Part shown: positions 7,529 to 16,366 of the stretch, one piece after another
How the letters are laid out: every line of letters begins with the position of its first letter
How positions within the stretch are numbered: the first letter of the stretch is position 1
Source of the DNA: JBEKTW01 sp049515655
GTDB lineage: Bacteria > Bacteroidota > Ignavibacteria > UBA10030 > SZUA-254
Assembly (NCBI GenBank): GCA_049515655.1
Contig: JBEKTW010000001.1
Location: forward strand, 310,001-374,000
Length of the DNA: 64,000 nucleotides
Direction of reading: 5' to 3'
The notes under the pieces: model-generated
Told to the model about the DNA's origin: nothing
The model's database searches: none
The model's input: the letters and a program-made list of their open reading frames with translations, nothing else
Position numbers and translations under genes: made by a program

Positions 7529-8155
7529 TCACAGCCTGACACTGACCGACACGCCGTCGCGGAGAGGGATAATCGTGGTGAATAACTCCTTGGAGGAATA
7601 AACGAGCCGATTGTACGTGAGGATGCCGGCGGTTCCCGCGTCGGGTTTGCGGTCGAGTATTTTTCCTTTCCGGAGAACGTTGTCGCTGATGAGCAGGCCG
7701 CCCCTGCGCAAACGAGGAAGCGCCTTGCGGAAAGCTTTTGGATAATACTGTTTCTCGATATCGTTGAAAATAATGTCGAATTCCCCTTCGACCTGGTCAA
7801 TGAGCTTGAGGGCGTCACCGACAAGATATTTGACTTTGTTGGCGATTTTCCCCCGGCGAAAGTACTCCTGAGCACGGTCTGCGTTCTCCTGACTTCCTTC
7901 GGTGCAAATCACTTCGCCGTCTTTGCCGAGCGCCTTCGCGAACCAGAACGCCGAGTATCCGAATCCGGAACCGAGTTCAAGCACCCGCTTTGCCTGAATG
8001 GCGTGGGCGAGGAGATGCAGCATTCTTCCTACCAGCGGGCCGACGATGGGGAAGTCGTGGTCAAGCGCGTATTTTTCCATCTCCTCAAGGATCTGGCTTC
8101 GTTCGGGTGTTACGTCGAGTAAGTATTCTGCGATATTTGCCTGGACAATTTCCAT
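7529..8155 (-). CDS. SAM-dependent O-methyltransferase
   Basis: A 208-residue class I methyltransferase close to the catechol/caffeoyl-CoA O-methyltransferase family. VLELGSGFGYSAFWFA is motif I for S-adenosylmethionine, DIIFNDIEKQYY the acidic post-motif II region, and LLISDNVL the late strand with the metal-binding Asp-Asn. The start at 8155 (MEIVQANIAEYLL) is preferred. A longer frame up to 8281 runs into a repetitive region and its extra residues look non-coding. The gene stands alone, convergent with the oxidoreductase, so the substrate cannot be inferred. Confidence 0.8.
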   Translation of the reverse strand: MEIVQANIAEYLLDVTPERSQILEEMEKYALDHDFPIVGPLVGRMLHLLAHAIQAKRVLELGSGFGYSAFWFAKALGKDGEVICTEGSQENADRAQEYFRRGKIANKVKYLVGDALKLIDQVEGEFDIIFNDIEKQYYPKAFRKALPRLRRGGLLISDNVLRKGKILDRKPDAGTAGILTYNRLVYSSKELFTTIIPLRDGVSVSVRL

Positions 8156-8643
8156 TTCGTTGAAATATAGGAATAATCTTCCGAAAGTCAAAAGGCACAA
8201 ATGTCCCGCGAACTTCGGTTCGCGTCCTCGCGGCACCATTGTTCTTTGGCAAGGTTTTCCAGAATGAAAGGTAACCTTCAACCTTGAACTTACCGCGCAG
8301 AAGGTTACCTTTTAGCCTCGCCGACCTTGCGAAAGTTCCATTCCCGGATCCACCATGCTCGGTTTGGCGCCTGCCCTGAAACGCTTCAGTTCAGGATCTC
8401 CGCCTTCGAAGCTCATTTCAGCGTCCCCGCTGAAATGTACGTAGCTGGCAGGCTGGGTTCCGACCGCGAGCCCGCCTACGTGCAAAACACTTCGGCGGGT
8501 ACAAGACGCGGTCGGGAACAAAGGTGGGAATGTTGAATTGGGAAGTGCTTCTGATCTCTCCTCCACGCTCATTTCAGCGGCTGTCCTGAAAAGCTTTGGT
8601 TCAGGGCCCTCGCCGAACCGGCCGAAGGCAGAGACAGAAAAAG
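8156..8643. other. Intergenic region of palindromes
   Basis: No gene is supported in this stretch. It contains several hairpins, including CATTTCAGCG/CGCTGAAATG around 8411-8434 and the longer inverted repeat listed separately. Variants of the same words (CATTTCAGCG, CCTGAAAAGC) recur around 8569-8600, so this looks like several degraded copies of one palindromic repeat family. Confidence 0.5.
8267..8312. repeat. Perfect 13-bp inverted repeat
   Basis: AAAGGTAACCTTC (8267-8279) and GAAGGTTACCTTT (8300-8312) are exact reverse complements separated by 20 bp. There is no T-tract, so it is not an obvious intrinsic terminator. It could be an end pair of a small dispersed repeat. Confidence 0.6.
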
Positions 8644-8688
8644 TTGCATCTGATCTTCCCTTTTTGTATTATATCAATGTAAATTGAT
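8644..8688 (+). promoter_or_regulatory. arsR promoter with overlapping ArsR operator
   Basis: TTGCAT (8644-8649) and TATTAT (8667-8672) are 17 bp apart. Directly after the -10 lies the perfect inverted repeat ATCAAT (8673-8678)-GTAA-ATTGAT (8683-8688). ATCAA/TTGAT half-sites are typical of ArsR/SmtB-family operators. The site is 9 bp before the arsR start codon, so bound ArsR would block transcription until arsenite is present. The prediction fits autoregulation of the ars operon. Confidence 0.65.
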
Positions 8689-8696
8689 GGATCAAC

Positions 8697-9041
8697 ATGG
8701 ATGAAATTCTGACATCGATCAAGGCCGTATCCGAACAAATTCGCATCCGCTTACTCTTGTTGCTGCTCGACCGGGAAGCCTGCGTCTGTGAGTTGATGGC
8801 GGTATTCAACATGGCACAGTCGAAACTTTCCCACCATTTGATCGCCCTCCGCGACGCCGGTTTGCTGCAGGATGAAAGACGGAGGAAGTGGAATTACTAT
8901 CGGGTCAATACAAAATCACTGAATCAAGTCAACAGGGAATTGCTTTTGTCCCTCTCACGATGGCTCATTGATGACAGCATCGTCCAGAGGGACAGACAGG
9001 CCTTGGAGGAGGCACGGGAGCGAATGCAAATCTGCTGTTGA
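8697..9041 (+). CDS. arsR: Arsenite-responsive repressor ArsR
   Basis: A 114-residue winged-helix repressor of the ArsR/SmtB family. ACVCEL (Cys29, Cys31) is the classical As(III) sensor motif in the recognition-helix region, and MAQSKLSHHLIALRDAGLL is the DNA-binding helix-turn-helix. A C-terminal Cys-Cys pair may add ligands. It is the first gene of an arsM-arsC-acr3 operon and has a matching palindromic operator just upstream. Confidence 0.92.
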   Translation: MDEILTSIKAVSEQIRIRLLLLLLDREACVCELMAVFNMAQSKLSHHLIALRDAGLLQDERRRKWNYYRVNTKSLNQVNRELLLSLSRWLIDDSIVQRDRQALEEARERMQICC

Positions 9042-9098
9042 CCATGGACATTTTTTTTCTCCGGTTATATTAAAATCGTTTGATGAAAGGAATGCAAA

Positions 9099-9878
9099 AT
9101 GAGGATAAGATCAAAAATCAAAGAGGCCGTGAAAGAGAAGTATGGCCGGATTGCAGAAGGAGAAATCGATGTGATCCCGTCGATAAGTTCCTGCTGCTCA
9201 CCGTCGAAGTGCGGCTGCGGCGATAGCTCTGCTGTCGTCGATATGTCGGCGAAATACACCGATGCCGACAGAACGGCGATACCCGACGGGGCCGACCTCG
9301 GTCTGGGTTGTGGTACACCGGCCGCCTACGCGGATCTGAAGGAAGGGATGACCGTGCTTGACCTGGGCTCCGGTGCGGGCGTCGATTGTTTCGTCGCATC
9401 CAGGTACGTGGGGAAAACCGGTAAGGTGATCGGTGTCGATATGACGGAGGCGATGCTGAAGAAGGCGAATGAGAATAAGGCCAAAATCAGCGCCACCAAT
9501 GTCGAGTTCCGGCTGGGCGAAATCGAACGCTTGCCCGTTGAAGATGATTCTGTCGACCGGGTGATAAGCAATTGCGTCATCAATCTCGTCCCGGATAAGG
9601 AAAAAGCGTTTATGGAGATCTTCCGGGTGTTGAAGGACGGCGGCAGATTCACGGTGTCCGATATCGTCGTAGACGGGGAGATCTCCGATAAGGAGCGCCG
9701 CGATGCTTCGCTCTGGGCGGGCTGCATAAGCGGTGCCCTGGACCGGAAGACATACCTTGACATTGTCAAAAGGGTCGGATTTCAAGAAATTTCCGTCGTC
9801 TCTGAAAAGCGGTACGATTACAAGCTCAAGAGCAATGCAGGTCTGTTTTCGATCACAGTTTCTGCCATGAAGAAATAA
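9099..9878 (+). CDS. arsM: Arsenite S-adenosylmethionine methyltransferase
   Basis: A 259-residue enzyme that methylates arsenite, giving volatile or less toxic methylarsenicals. The SAM motif is VLDLGSGAGVD (about 87-97). Conserved arsenic-binding cysteines are present as Cys71 (LGLGCG), Cys159 (ISNCVINL) and Cys209 (WAGCISGAL), all three expected positions of ArsM. A further Cys cluster near residues 32-40 (CCSPSKCGC) may bind metal. It lies between arsR and arsC, 57 bp after arsR. Confidence 0.93.
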   Translation: MRIRSKIKEAVKEKYGRIAEGEIDVIPSISSCCSPSKCGCGDSSAVVDMSAKYTDADRTAIPDGADLGLGCGTPAAYADLKEGMTVLDLGSGAGVDCFVASRYVGKTGKVIGVDMTEAMLKKANENKAKISATNVEFRLGEIERLPVEDDSVDRVISNCVINLVPDKEKAFMEIFRVLKDGGRFTVSDIVVDGEISDKERRDASLWAGCISGALDRKTYLDIVKRVGFQEISVVSEKRYDYKLKSNAGLFSITVSAMKK

Positions 9879-9915
9879 ATCGTACACGTCCACAATTCAC
9901 CACTCGGAAGGATTC

Positions 9916-10353
9916 ATGGAAAAGAAAAAAGTGCTGTTTGTCTGTGTGCATAACAGCGCCCGCAGCCAGATGGCGGAAGCGTTTCTCAAACAAATCGGGG
10001 GCAGATATTTCGACGCAGAGAGTGCAGGAATCGAACCGGCGATGCTCAATCCCCTCGTGGTCGAATCGATGGGGGAAATCGGGATCGACATCTCCCGCAA
10101 CAAGGCAAAGGATGTCTTCGATTTCATCAAGGCAGCTAAAAGATATCACTACGTTGTAACCGTATGCGATGAAGCACATGCGGAGCGTTGTCCCATTTTC
10201 CCCGGGGTTGCGGAGAGACTCCACTGGAGTTTCGCAGACCCTTCCGCGCTGACCGGAACAAAAAAAGAAAAGCTCGCGCGCATCGGCGCGATACGGGATG
10301 CAATCGGGCAGCGCGTTCGGCAGTTCGTGTCCGAGTATTCTGTCCGAGATTGA
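9916..10353 (+). CDS. arsC: Thioredoxin-linked arsenate reductase
   Basis: A 145-residue arsenate reductase with the low-molecular-weight tyrosine phosphatase fold. CVHNSARS (Cys10) is the P-loop. Cys84 and Cys92 in VTVCDEAHAERCP form the cascade that hands the disulfide to thioredoxin, as in the pI258-type enzyme. It reduces As(V) to As(III) for methylation by ArsM or export by Acr3. An upstream GGAAGG supports the start. It lies 37 bp after arsM. Confidence 0.94.
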   Translation: MEKKKVLFVCVHNSARSQMAEAFLKQIGGRYFDAESAGIEPAMLNPLVVESMGEIGIDISRNKAKDVFDFIKAAKRYHYVVTVCDEAHAERCPIFPGVAERLHWSFADPSALTGTKKEKLARIGAIRDAIGQRVRQFVSEYSVRD

Positions 10354-10381
10354 TAGCGAAGTAAACGAAGCGCGGAACCGC

Positions 10382-11437
10382 ATGGAACACGCACGCTTGT
10401 CCTTCTTCAACCGCTACCTCACGTTCTGGATATTCCTGGCAATGCTTGCCGGAGTATGTGCCGGCTACCTCGATCCGCGGATATCCCTTTTCTGGGGATA
10501 TTTCCAGGTCGGCACGACCAATATCCCTATCGCTATAGGATTGATCCTGATGATGTATCCCCCGCTCGCAAAGGTGAGGTACGAAGAACTGTTGGAAGTT
10601 TTTCGAAACGTGAGAGTTCTTTTGTTATCGCTGGTGTTGAACTGGGTCGTCGGCCCTTTGATGATGTTCTTCCTCGCGGTCATATTTCTGCGGGATCAAC
10701 CGGCATATATGGCAGGATTGATTCTCATCGGTTTGGCCCGGTGCATCGCGATGGTGGTGGTCTGGAATGATCTGGCAAAGGGCGACACAGAATACTGCGC
10801 GGGGCTCGTGGCGTTGAACTCCATCTTCCAGGTTTTCTTCTTTTCGATATATGCGTACATCTTTCTCACTATCGGACCATCCTGGCTTGGTTTGAAGACA
10901 TTCGCGGTCGATATTACAATCGGACAGATAGCGAAAAGCGTCTTCATCTATCTCGGAATACCTTTCCTTTTCGGCATCATTACGCGGTTTATGTTTCTCC
11001 GGCGGAAAGGCAGGGAATGGTACGAGAAGAAGTTCGTTCCGAAAATAAGCCCGGTAACGCCGGTTGCCCTGCTCTTCACAATCATTGTCATGTTCTCATT
11101 GAAAGGCGAAGTCATTGTTGCCATTCCCTTCGACGTTGTGAGAATTGCCATCCCTTTAGTGTTCTATTTCATCGTAATGTTCTTTGTCTCGTTCTACGTC
11201 GGCAGAAAATTCGGTGCCGGCTATCCGAGGAGCGCGGCATTATCCTTTACCGCCGCCAGCAACAATTTTGAGCTGGCAATAGCCGTAGCTGTTGCCGTCT
11301 TTGGGATCAATTCCGGGGAGGCGTTTGCTGCGGTGATCGGTCCGCTTGTGGAAGTGCCCGTTCTCATCAGCCTCGTCAATGTTTCACTGTGGCTCCAGAA
11401 AAAATACTTCTCTCCCATTGAACAAAGCGTGGAATGA
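10382..11437 (+). CDS. acr3: Arsenite efflux transporter Acr3
   Basis: A 351-residue inner-membrane arsenite exporter with about ten membrane helices. GLARCIAMVVVWNDL holds the invariant cysteine of the ACR3 family, needed for transport. The start at 10382 (MEHARLSFFNRYLTFW) is chosen because a longer frame from 10298 would overlap arsC and adds residues unlike the family. It is the last gene of the arsenic operon and completes a sense-reduce-methylate-export set. Confidence 0.93.
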   Translation: MEHARLSFFNRYLTFWIFLAMLAGVCAGYLDPRISLFWGYFQVGTTNIPIAIGLILMMYPPLAKVRYEELLEVFRNVRVLLLSLVLNWVVGPLMMFFLAVIFLRDQPAYMAGLILIGLARCIAMVVVWNDLAKGDTEYCAGLVALNSIFQVFFFSIYAYIFLTIGPSWLGLKTFAVDITIGQIAKSVFIYLGIPFLFGIITRFMFLRRKGREWYEKKFVPKISPVTPVALLFTIIVMFSLKGEVIVAIPFDVVRIAIPLVFYFIVMFFVSFYVGRKFGAGYPRSAALSFTAASNNFELAIAVAVAVFGINSGEAFAAVIGPLVEVPVLISLVNVSLWLQKKYFSPIEQSVE

Positions 11438-11485
11438 GCCACAACCACCGCCGATTGCATCTTTCCTGAATTTTTCCAATCTTAA

Positions 11486-11568
11486 GAGTGACGAATGACC
11501 AGTGACTTATGACGTGTGACCACTGGCCACGAACCAACAACTGTCAACTGTTAACTTTCAACCAATCA
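11486..11568 (+). repeat. Degenerate heptanucleotide tandem repeat
   Basis: About eleven 7-bp units (GACGAAT, GACCAGT, GACTTAT and later AACCAAC, AACTGTC, AACTGTT) fill the gap and end at the start of the HD gene. The unit type drifts from GAC- to AAC-words. It is related to the repeats at 5,208 and 7,125. Confidence 0.75.
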
Positions 11569-11570
11569 TC

Positions 11571-12140
11571 ATGAGCCGAACCGAATCTCTCGCGCTTCTT
11601 AAAGAATACACAAAAAACGACGCACTTCTCAAACACATGTACGGTGTGGAAGCGGCAATGCGCGCCTACGCTCGCAAGTACGGTCAGGATGAGGAGACAT
11701 GGGGCATCGTTGGCTTGCTGCATGATTTCGACTACGAGATGTATCCGACGGCTCCCGACCATCCTTTGAAAGGATCCGAGATTCTCAAGGAGAAAGGGTA
11801 TTCGGAAGAAATCCGCATAGCCATCCTCGGCCACGCGACCTACACCGGCGTTCCGCGCGTTACCCAGATGGCCAAAGTCCTTTATGCGTGCGATGAACTT
11901 TGCGGCTTCATCATCGCTTGTTCGCTGGTGCGTCCCAACAGGATATCCGACCTCGAAGCGTCGTCCGTGAAGAAGAAAATGAAGGATAAAGGATTTGCGC
12001 GCAACGTCAGCCGGGATGACATTCTGAAGGGCTGCGAGGAGCTTGGCGTTCCGCTCGATGAGCACATCACGTTTGTCATCGGAGCCTTGAAGCCTATTGC
12101 ATCCGAGCTGGGGTTGGGATCTCCTGGCCGCACCGACTGA
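11571..12140 (+). CDS. HD-domain phosphohydrolase
   Basis: A 189-residue protein of the HD/HDIG superfamily. His20 (LKHMYGVEAA), the HD pair in LLHDFDYE (about 51-57), His66 in APDHPLKG and His87 (LGHATYTG) fit the metal-binding layout of HDIG proteins. The family hydrolyses phosphoester bonds, often in nucleotides; the substrate is unknown here. It is monocistronic and convergent with the next gene, their stops only a few bases apart. Confidence 0.75.
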   Translation: MSRTESLALLKEYTKNDALLKHMYGVEAAMRAYARKYGQDEETWGIVGLLHDFDYEMYPTAPDHPLKGSEILKEKGYSEEIRIAILGHATYTGVPRVTQMAKVLYACDELCGFIIACSLVRPNRISDLEASSVKKKMKDKGFARNVSRDDILKGCEELGVPLDEHITFVIGALKPIASELGLGSPGRTD

Positions 12141-12142
12141 GG

Positions 12143-13027
12143 TCAATCCCAGTCCATCGTGAATCCCGCGCCAATGGTAGTAATCCTTTCGTCGTAGTAC
12201 TCCGCGAACATGTGCTGTCCCGTGTAATAGGCGAGGTACAGTGTCGGTCCTTTCTCGTACCACTTCCCGAATTTGCATCCCAACTGGATTTGATGCGTTG
12301 AGGCGTATGTCGGCGTTCCCCGGATATCGATCTGGTACGCAACGAAAATGTTGGTGGGGGCACCGGAGACCGCGCCCAGGATCTTATCGGTGGAGGCCTC
12401 GATGCCTGCGAGATATGAGAGGCGCTGTATTGCGGTTGGCCTCACGAGGGTAGCGTAGGCAGTCCCCGCATAGTATCGCGTCCTCCAGTATGGTTGTTCG
12501 ACGTCGTGCGCGACCGTCAACTCTCCAAAATCCCTCGTGAAGGGGATAGGTTTCCGGTTGTCAATCCAGGAATTCGTGTTTTCAATATAATGTCCGTCGA
12601 CAAGATGCGCGCTCTGGTGAAGAATCCGCAGTCGAGCCTCCAACTGTTGATTGCCGTAGTCCCTGGAGACCGAGAGATTGCCGCCGAAGAAGCCGTCGAC
12701 GGCGTCGATCTGAAGGCGCAGACCCTGAGCTCCGGTCGTGAAGGCGTAGGCCCAGAAATCGATGCCGACCCTGAATTTCACGTCCGAGGCCGGAAGATCG
12801 AGGCCGAAAACATCGATGGCATTGCCGATGTCGACTTTCATCTCGGAAGCGTCGAGAAACTTGAAGACGCCGATCCGCGGTTCCTGGATATTGGCTTTGA
12901 GCGGCGTGAATTGCAGCCCCGGCGGCAGAAAGATGAACTGTGATGGGCTTTCATCGGGTGTTTGTGCAATTGCACCATTCAAAATTGCCGCCGTCAAAAG
13001 GAAGAGGTAGAAGAATTTCATAGACAT
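12143..13027 (-). CDS. DUF1207-type outer-membrane protein
   Basis: A 294-residue exported protein. The N-terminus is a signal peptide ending near Ala-Ile-Ala-Gln (residue 22). The segment FLPPGLQFTPLKANIQEPR followed by alternating hydrophobic strands resembles DUF1207, a family of predicted outer-membrane barrels of unknown function. ATG codons at 13027 and 13021 are both possible starts. It ends three bases from the HD gene on the other strand. No neighbour points to a role. Confidence 0.6.
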   Translation of the reverse strand: MSMKFFYLFLLTAAILNGAIAQTPDESPSQFIFLPPGLQFTPLKANIQEPRIGVFKFLDASEMKVDIGNAIDVFGLDLPASDVKFRVGIDFWAYAFTTGAQGLRLQIDAVDGFFGGNLSVSRDYGNQQLEARLRILHQSAHLVDGHYIENTNSWIDNRKPIPFTRDFGELTVAHDVEQPYWRTRYYAGTAYATLVRPTAIQRLSYLAGIEASTDKILGAVSGAPTNIFVAYQIDIRGTPTYASTHQIQLGCKFGKWYEKGPTLYLAYYTGQHMFAEYYDERITTIGAGFTMDWD

Positions 13028-13113
13028 ACTTAGAAGTTCTCGTCAATATAGAAAACCCTGTAGCAAGAAGCAACGATACATTGAATTTTTCACGGACGAA
13101 GGCTATATTATGA

Positions 13114-13346
13114 AGTGATGTTATGCAGAGCCATAATTCTCAGTGAATGTTCTAAATTCGAATACTTAAAACCTAAACAAATACTAAATCCGAAACGCTA
13201 ATTTCGAAACAATTACGAGGTTCTTTTATTATTGCACAAAAAACGTTCGTCAGTTCAGGCGAGTCCTGAGTGATGTTTTTAAATTTCGGATTTAGTGCTT
13301 GGAGTTTGTTTAGGATTTCGGGTTTCGTGCTTTGCGTAACATCAGT
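13114..13346. mobile_element. MITE-like element, copy A, with 5-bp target duplication
   Basis: The 233-bp element starts AGTGATGTTATGCAGAG and ends with the near-complement (reverse complement ACTGATGTTACGCAAAG), a 17-bp terminal inverted repeat with three mismatches. It is flanked by TATGA at 13109-13113 and 13347-13351, a 5-bp direct repeat. The left half is made of CTAAATCCGAAA-type words, and the right half of their reverse type (GGATTTAG, GGATTTCGGG). No transposase is inside. Copy B is at 33,746. The right target copy overlaps the start codon of the next gene. Confidence 0.7.
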
Positions 13347-13347
13347 T

Positions 13348-14541
13348 ATGAAGAAGGATATGGAAAGACATCAGGCGGTTGGAAAGGAACTTCATTTCTC
13401 CGACGATGAGTTGCAGCGGTACAGTCGCCATCTCGTCATGCCTCAGGTTGGACCAGAGGGACAGGAGAAACTCAAACGGGCAGGCGTCTTGATCGTAGGC
13501 GTTGGGGGTCTGGGCTCACCGGCAGCCATGTATCTTGCCGCTGCGGGCATTGGCCGAATCGGGCTGGTCGATTCCGATGTTGTCGACATAACGAACCTCC
13601 AGCGCCAGATTCTGCATTCAACGAAGTCTGTCGGGAAGTCAAAAGTGGTATCGGCCTGTGAAACACTGGAACGCATCAACCCGTTCGTTCGTATCGATAC
13701 GTTTGAGACGCGACTTACATCTGAAAACGCCCTCGAAACCCTGCGCGAATATGATGTGGTCGTCGACTGCTCCGACAATTTCCCTGCGCGCTATCTCATC
13801 AACGACACGTGCGTTCTTCTTGGCAAGCCGGACGTGTACGGCAGCGTTTTCCAGTTCGACGGCCAGCTCAGCGTGTTCTGCGTTAAGAACGGAAATCTGG
13901 AGCAGGGTCCCTGTTACCGTTGTTTGTATCCATCACCGCCGCCGCCCGGACTGGTGCCGGACTGTGCTGAGGGAGGGGTCCTTGGTGTTCTGCCGGGAAT
14001 CATCGGTTCACTCCAGGCTCTCGAAACGATAAAGCTTATTCTTGGCAAAGGCGAGATTCTACGTGGGAAACTACTCCTGTTCGATGCAATGAAGTCGGAA
14101 TTCCGCGAACTCAAGGTGAGAAGGAGAAGCGACTGCCCGGTATGCGGCGACCATCCAACCATCCGTGAACTGATTCCTGAAGAGGTCTCGTGCGGTGCCG
14201 AACCGAAGGATGAAGCGAAACGCGAAAATCACGAGATCACAGTCGAAGAGTTGAACGCAAGCCTCCGCCGGGGGAAAAAAGTATTCCTTCTCGACGTCCG
14301 CGAGCCATACGAATACGAGATTTGTAACCTGGGCGGTTATTTGATCCCGATGAATCAACTTCCGGATCGTCTCGATGAGCTGGACCCCTCGCATGAGATG
14401 GTCGTATACTGCAAGAAAGGTATCCGGAGTGCTCGAACGGTGAAGTATCTTCAGGAGCATGGATTCAGCAATGTCAAGAATCTTGTCGAAGGTATCGACG
14501 CGTGGGCGCAACGTGTTGACCAGTCGATGCGGCGGTACTGA
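13348..14541 (+). CDS. Molybdopterin-synthase adenylyltransferase/sulfurtransferase, MoeZ-like
   Basis: A 397-residue two-domain protein. The N-terminal ThiF/MoeB domain has GVGGLGSPAA (ATP binding, about residue 51) and zinc-binding CYRC and CPVC pairs. The C-terminal rhodanese domain has active-site YCKKGIRS. Such fusions adenylate the C-terminal Gly of small sulfur carriers (MoaD, ThiS or CysO) and pass sulfur to them. The start at 13348 is used because residues further upstream would come from the inserted repeat element. That insertion replaced the original leader, so native expression signals may be lost or altered. An alternative start is 13360. Confidence 0.88.
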   Translation: MKKDMERHQAVGKELHFSDDELQRYSRHLVMPQVGPEGQEKLKRAGVLIVGVGGLGSPAAMYLAAAGIGRIGLVDSDVVDITNLQRQILHSTKSVGKSKVVSACETLERINPFVRIDTFETRLTSENALETLREYDVVVDCSDNFPARYLINDTCVLLGKPDVYGSVFQFDGQLSVFCVKNGNLEQGPCYRCLYPSPPPPGLVPDCAEGGVLGVLPGIIGSLQALETIKLILGKGEILRGKLLLFDAMKSEFRELKVRRRSDCPVCGDHPTIRELIPEEVSCGAEPKDEAKRENHEITVEELNASLRRGKKVFLLDVREPYEYEICNLGGYLIPMNQLPDRLDELDPSHEMVVYCKKGIRSARTVKYLQEHGFSNVKNLVEGIDAWAQRVDQSMRRY

Positions 14542-14614
14542 CCTTGAATCTCGTGCTATTTTTTCCTAAATTCAACAGAATCTTTTGAATCGTTCCTAAC
14601 AGACTGGAGTTTGT

Positions 14615-15376
14615 ATGCATCGACTATTCGCATTTCTTTCAGTCATAGTATTGCTTTTGCCCTTGAACCTATTCGCACAGGAGCAGGAGGAAGAGCCGCT
14701 CCCGCCGAGGCATGCGGCGTCAAAATTGGGTGGTGGTGCCGGATTCACTCCGTTCTGGTTGTTTTTTGATCCGTCTCCGCTCAATCAGGTTCTGGGAAGC
14801 GCCAATGCCGCGGCATTGGCTAAAGGCGGGATGCCGTTGTACGGCGGACAGGGATACGGCTACATCATGTTTCTGCCCAATGTTCGTGTCGGAGGTATGG
14901 GGGCAAGCGGTTCGATGGAGACGAAAATGCTTGACGGCAGCAATACACTGCGGGACGTGCAGCTTTCGGTCGGCTTCGGAGGTGTGACGATCGACTACGT
15001 TGCTCCGATTACTCAGCGCCTCGATGTGACCTTTGGTCTCTTGCTCGGCCACGGAAGCATGGAAATCATCATGACGCGGGACAACGGTGCGCCGAAGGTC
15101 TGGGATAGTTTGTGGACTGAATACGGCAGCACAAATCGGGCACAGAATTTCACGCGAAAGTTGACGGGTTCATTCTTTGCATACCAACCGTCCGTCAATC
15201 TCGAATATGCGGTCCTGCGTTGGCTGGGAGTTCGTGTCGGCGTGAGTTATAGCGGAATGGCAGCCGCGTCCTGGAAGTTGGATGATACGTACGACATCTT
15301 CGGAGTTCCCGACAACATCAGCGGCAAGGGACTGATGATCAACACTGGTATCTTCGTCGGAACCTTCATGTTTTAG
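14615..15376 (+). CDS. Predicted outer-membrane beta-barrel protein
   Basis: A 253-residue protein with a clear signal peptide (LSVIVLLLPLNLFA, cut near residue 21) and amphipathic strands ending in Phe (FVGTFMF), as in small outer-membrane barrels. Glycine-rich stretches (KGGMPLYGGQGYGY, VGGMGASGSM) are present. I do not recognise a named family. It follows the MoeZ-like gene by 73 bp and is convergent with a lipoprotein gene, with a terminator hairpin between. Confidence 0.6.
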   Translation: MHRLFAFLSVIVLLLPLNLFAQEQEEEPLPPRHAASKLGGGAGFTPFWLFFDPSPLNQVLGSANAAALAKGGMPLYGGQGYGYIMFLPNVRVGGMGASGSMETKMLDGSNTLRDVQLSVGFGGVTIDYVAPITQRLDVTFGLLLGHGSMEIIMTRDNGAPKVWDSLWTEYGSTNRAQNFTRKLTGSFFAYQPSVNLEYAVLRWLGVRVGVSYSGMAAASWKLDDTYDIFGVPDNISGKGLMINTGIFVGTFMF

Positions 15377-15387
15377 CCGCAAACCGT

Positions 15388-15411
15388 AGGACAGATATCC
15401 CTATCTGTCCT
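15388..15411. terminator. Bidirectional terminator hairpin
   Basis: AGGACAGATA (15388-15397) and TATCTGTCCT (15402-15411) form a perfect 10-bp stem with a 4-base loop between two convergent genes. T-rich sequence follows only weakly, so it may be a hairpin stop or a small palindromic repeat. Related CTGTCCTTC words occur again just downstream. Confidence 0.5.
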
Positions 15412-15476
15412 TCTGGTGTATAAGCATGCCTGTCTGTCCTTCTTCTATGCATGTCAATGACGGCTGCAGCCCTTTT

Positions 15477-16211
15477 CTATTTTGCGTTCGTCAAAATAAT
15501 TGTGTGGTCAACAAGATTTGAAGTTGAGACATCGGTTGAACCGTACCGTGTTGTCGTGAACGCGTACAGGCGATGAGTGTCTTCAAACAGTAAGGTGTCG
15601 GGTGATCCATTGGTTGAGGCAAACAACGTGTCCTCGACAGGAAGTCTCGATAGGGGTATCGCGAATCTACCCTGGTCATCGGTTCTCAAGAACGGTGAAG
15701 GATTCTTGGAAAGATGTTGAGGTATAAGCAGAAAGAACTTATTCGTAAACGTTACCGCGTGTTGAGGATTATCGAGAGGCACGAGTGTAACCTGATAGAA
15801 ATACATATCACTGTACAATGTTCTACCTAATGAATCTTTGATTGTAAATTGAATTTCATACATACCTGCTTCGACCGTATCATCGGATATGGTTTTGATA
15901 TACTGATGGATGTAGTTTTCAATCACGACGTGGGCATGGCTCTTCACTTGAACCTCGAACCCAAGCCTTACCGTGACGTAGGAAGTGTCAGGGCTGGGTC
16001 CGTTTAACTCACCGCCAATAGTCCCGCCGGTTTGTTCGTCACGCAAGCGATAACCGATATTGAGAAAGGCGCCTGCCACCGGATTGCCGGCGCTATCTCT
16101 CACAATTCCGGTTATATATTTTTCGCTTGGAGGACCAACGCTATTTGAGTTACAGCTAGCAAAAATAGCTGCCAGAATGAAGAGAAATATGAATGTCGCT
16201 GTTGGCTTCAT
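15477..16211 (-). CDS. Lipoprotein with carboxypeptidase-regulatory-like domain
   Basis: A 244-residue lipoprotein. The signal peptide ends in the lipobox IFASC (Cys20). The segment ITGIVRDSAGNPVAGAFLNIGYR is the start of a carboxypeptidase-regulatory-like (TonB-plug-like) beta-sandwich, common in FCB-group surface lipoproteins. The rest is beta-rich and contains a second such turn (DDQGRFAIPLSRLP). Function is unknown. It is transcribed alone, convergent with the outer-membrane barrel gene. Confidence 0.6.
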   Translation of the reverse strand: MKPTATFIFLFILAAIFASCNSNSVGPPSEKYITGIVRDSAGNPVAGAFLNIGYRLRDEQTGGTIGGELNGPSPDTSYVTVRLGFEVQVKSHAHVVIENYIHQYIKTISDDTVEAGMYEIQFTIKDSLGRTLYSDMYFYQVTLVPLDNPQHAVTFTNKFFLLIPQHLSKNPSPFLRTDDQGRFAIPLSRLPVEDTLFASTNGSPDTLLFEDTHRLYAFTTTRYGSTDVSTSNLVDHTIILTNAK

Positions 16212-16366
16212 ATGGTTTTCCCTTAAGATATTAGTTTCTTACGAGTCACAGCGCATTTCCCACAAAAAATTCAGTGTAATGGATGTCGTTGACCGTCAGG
16301 AAGTCGTGTCCCTCGTGCTTTCTCGCATCGTTGCCGCTTGGGGAATGTGTGTCATCTTGTTTTCCT

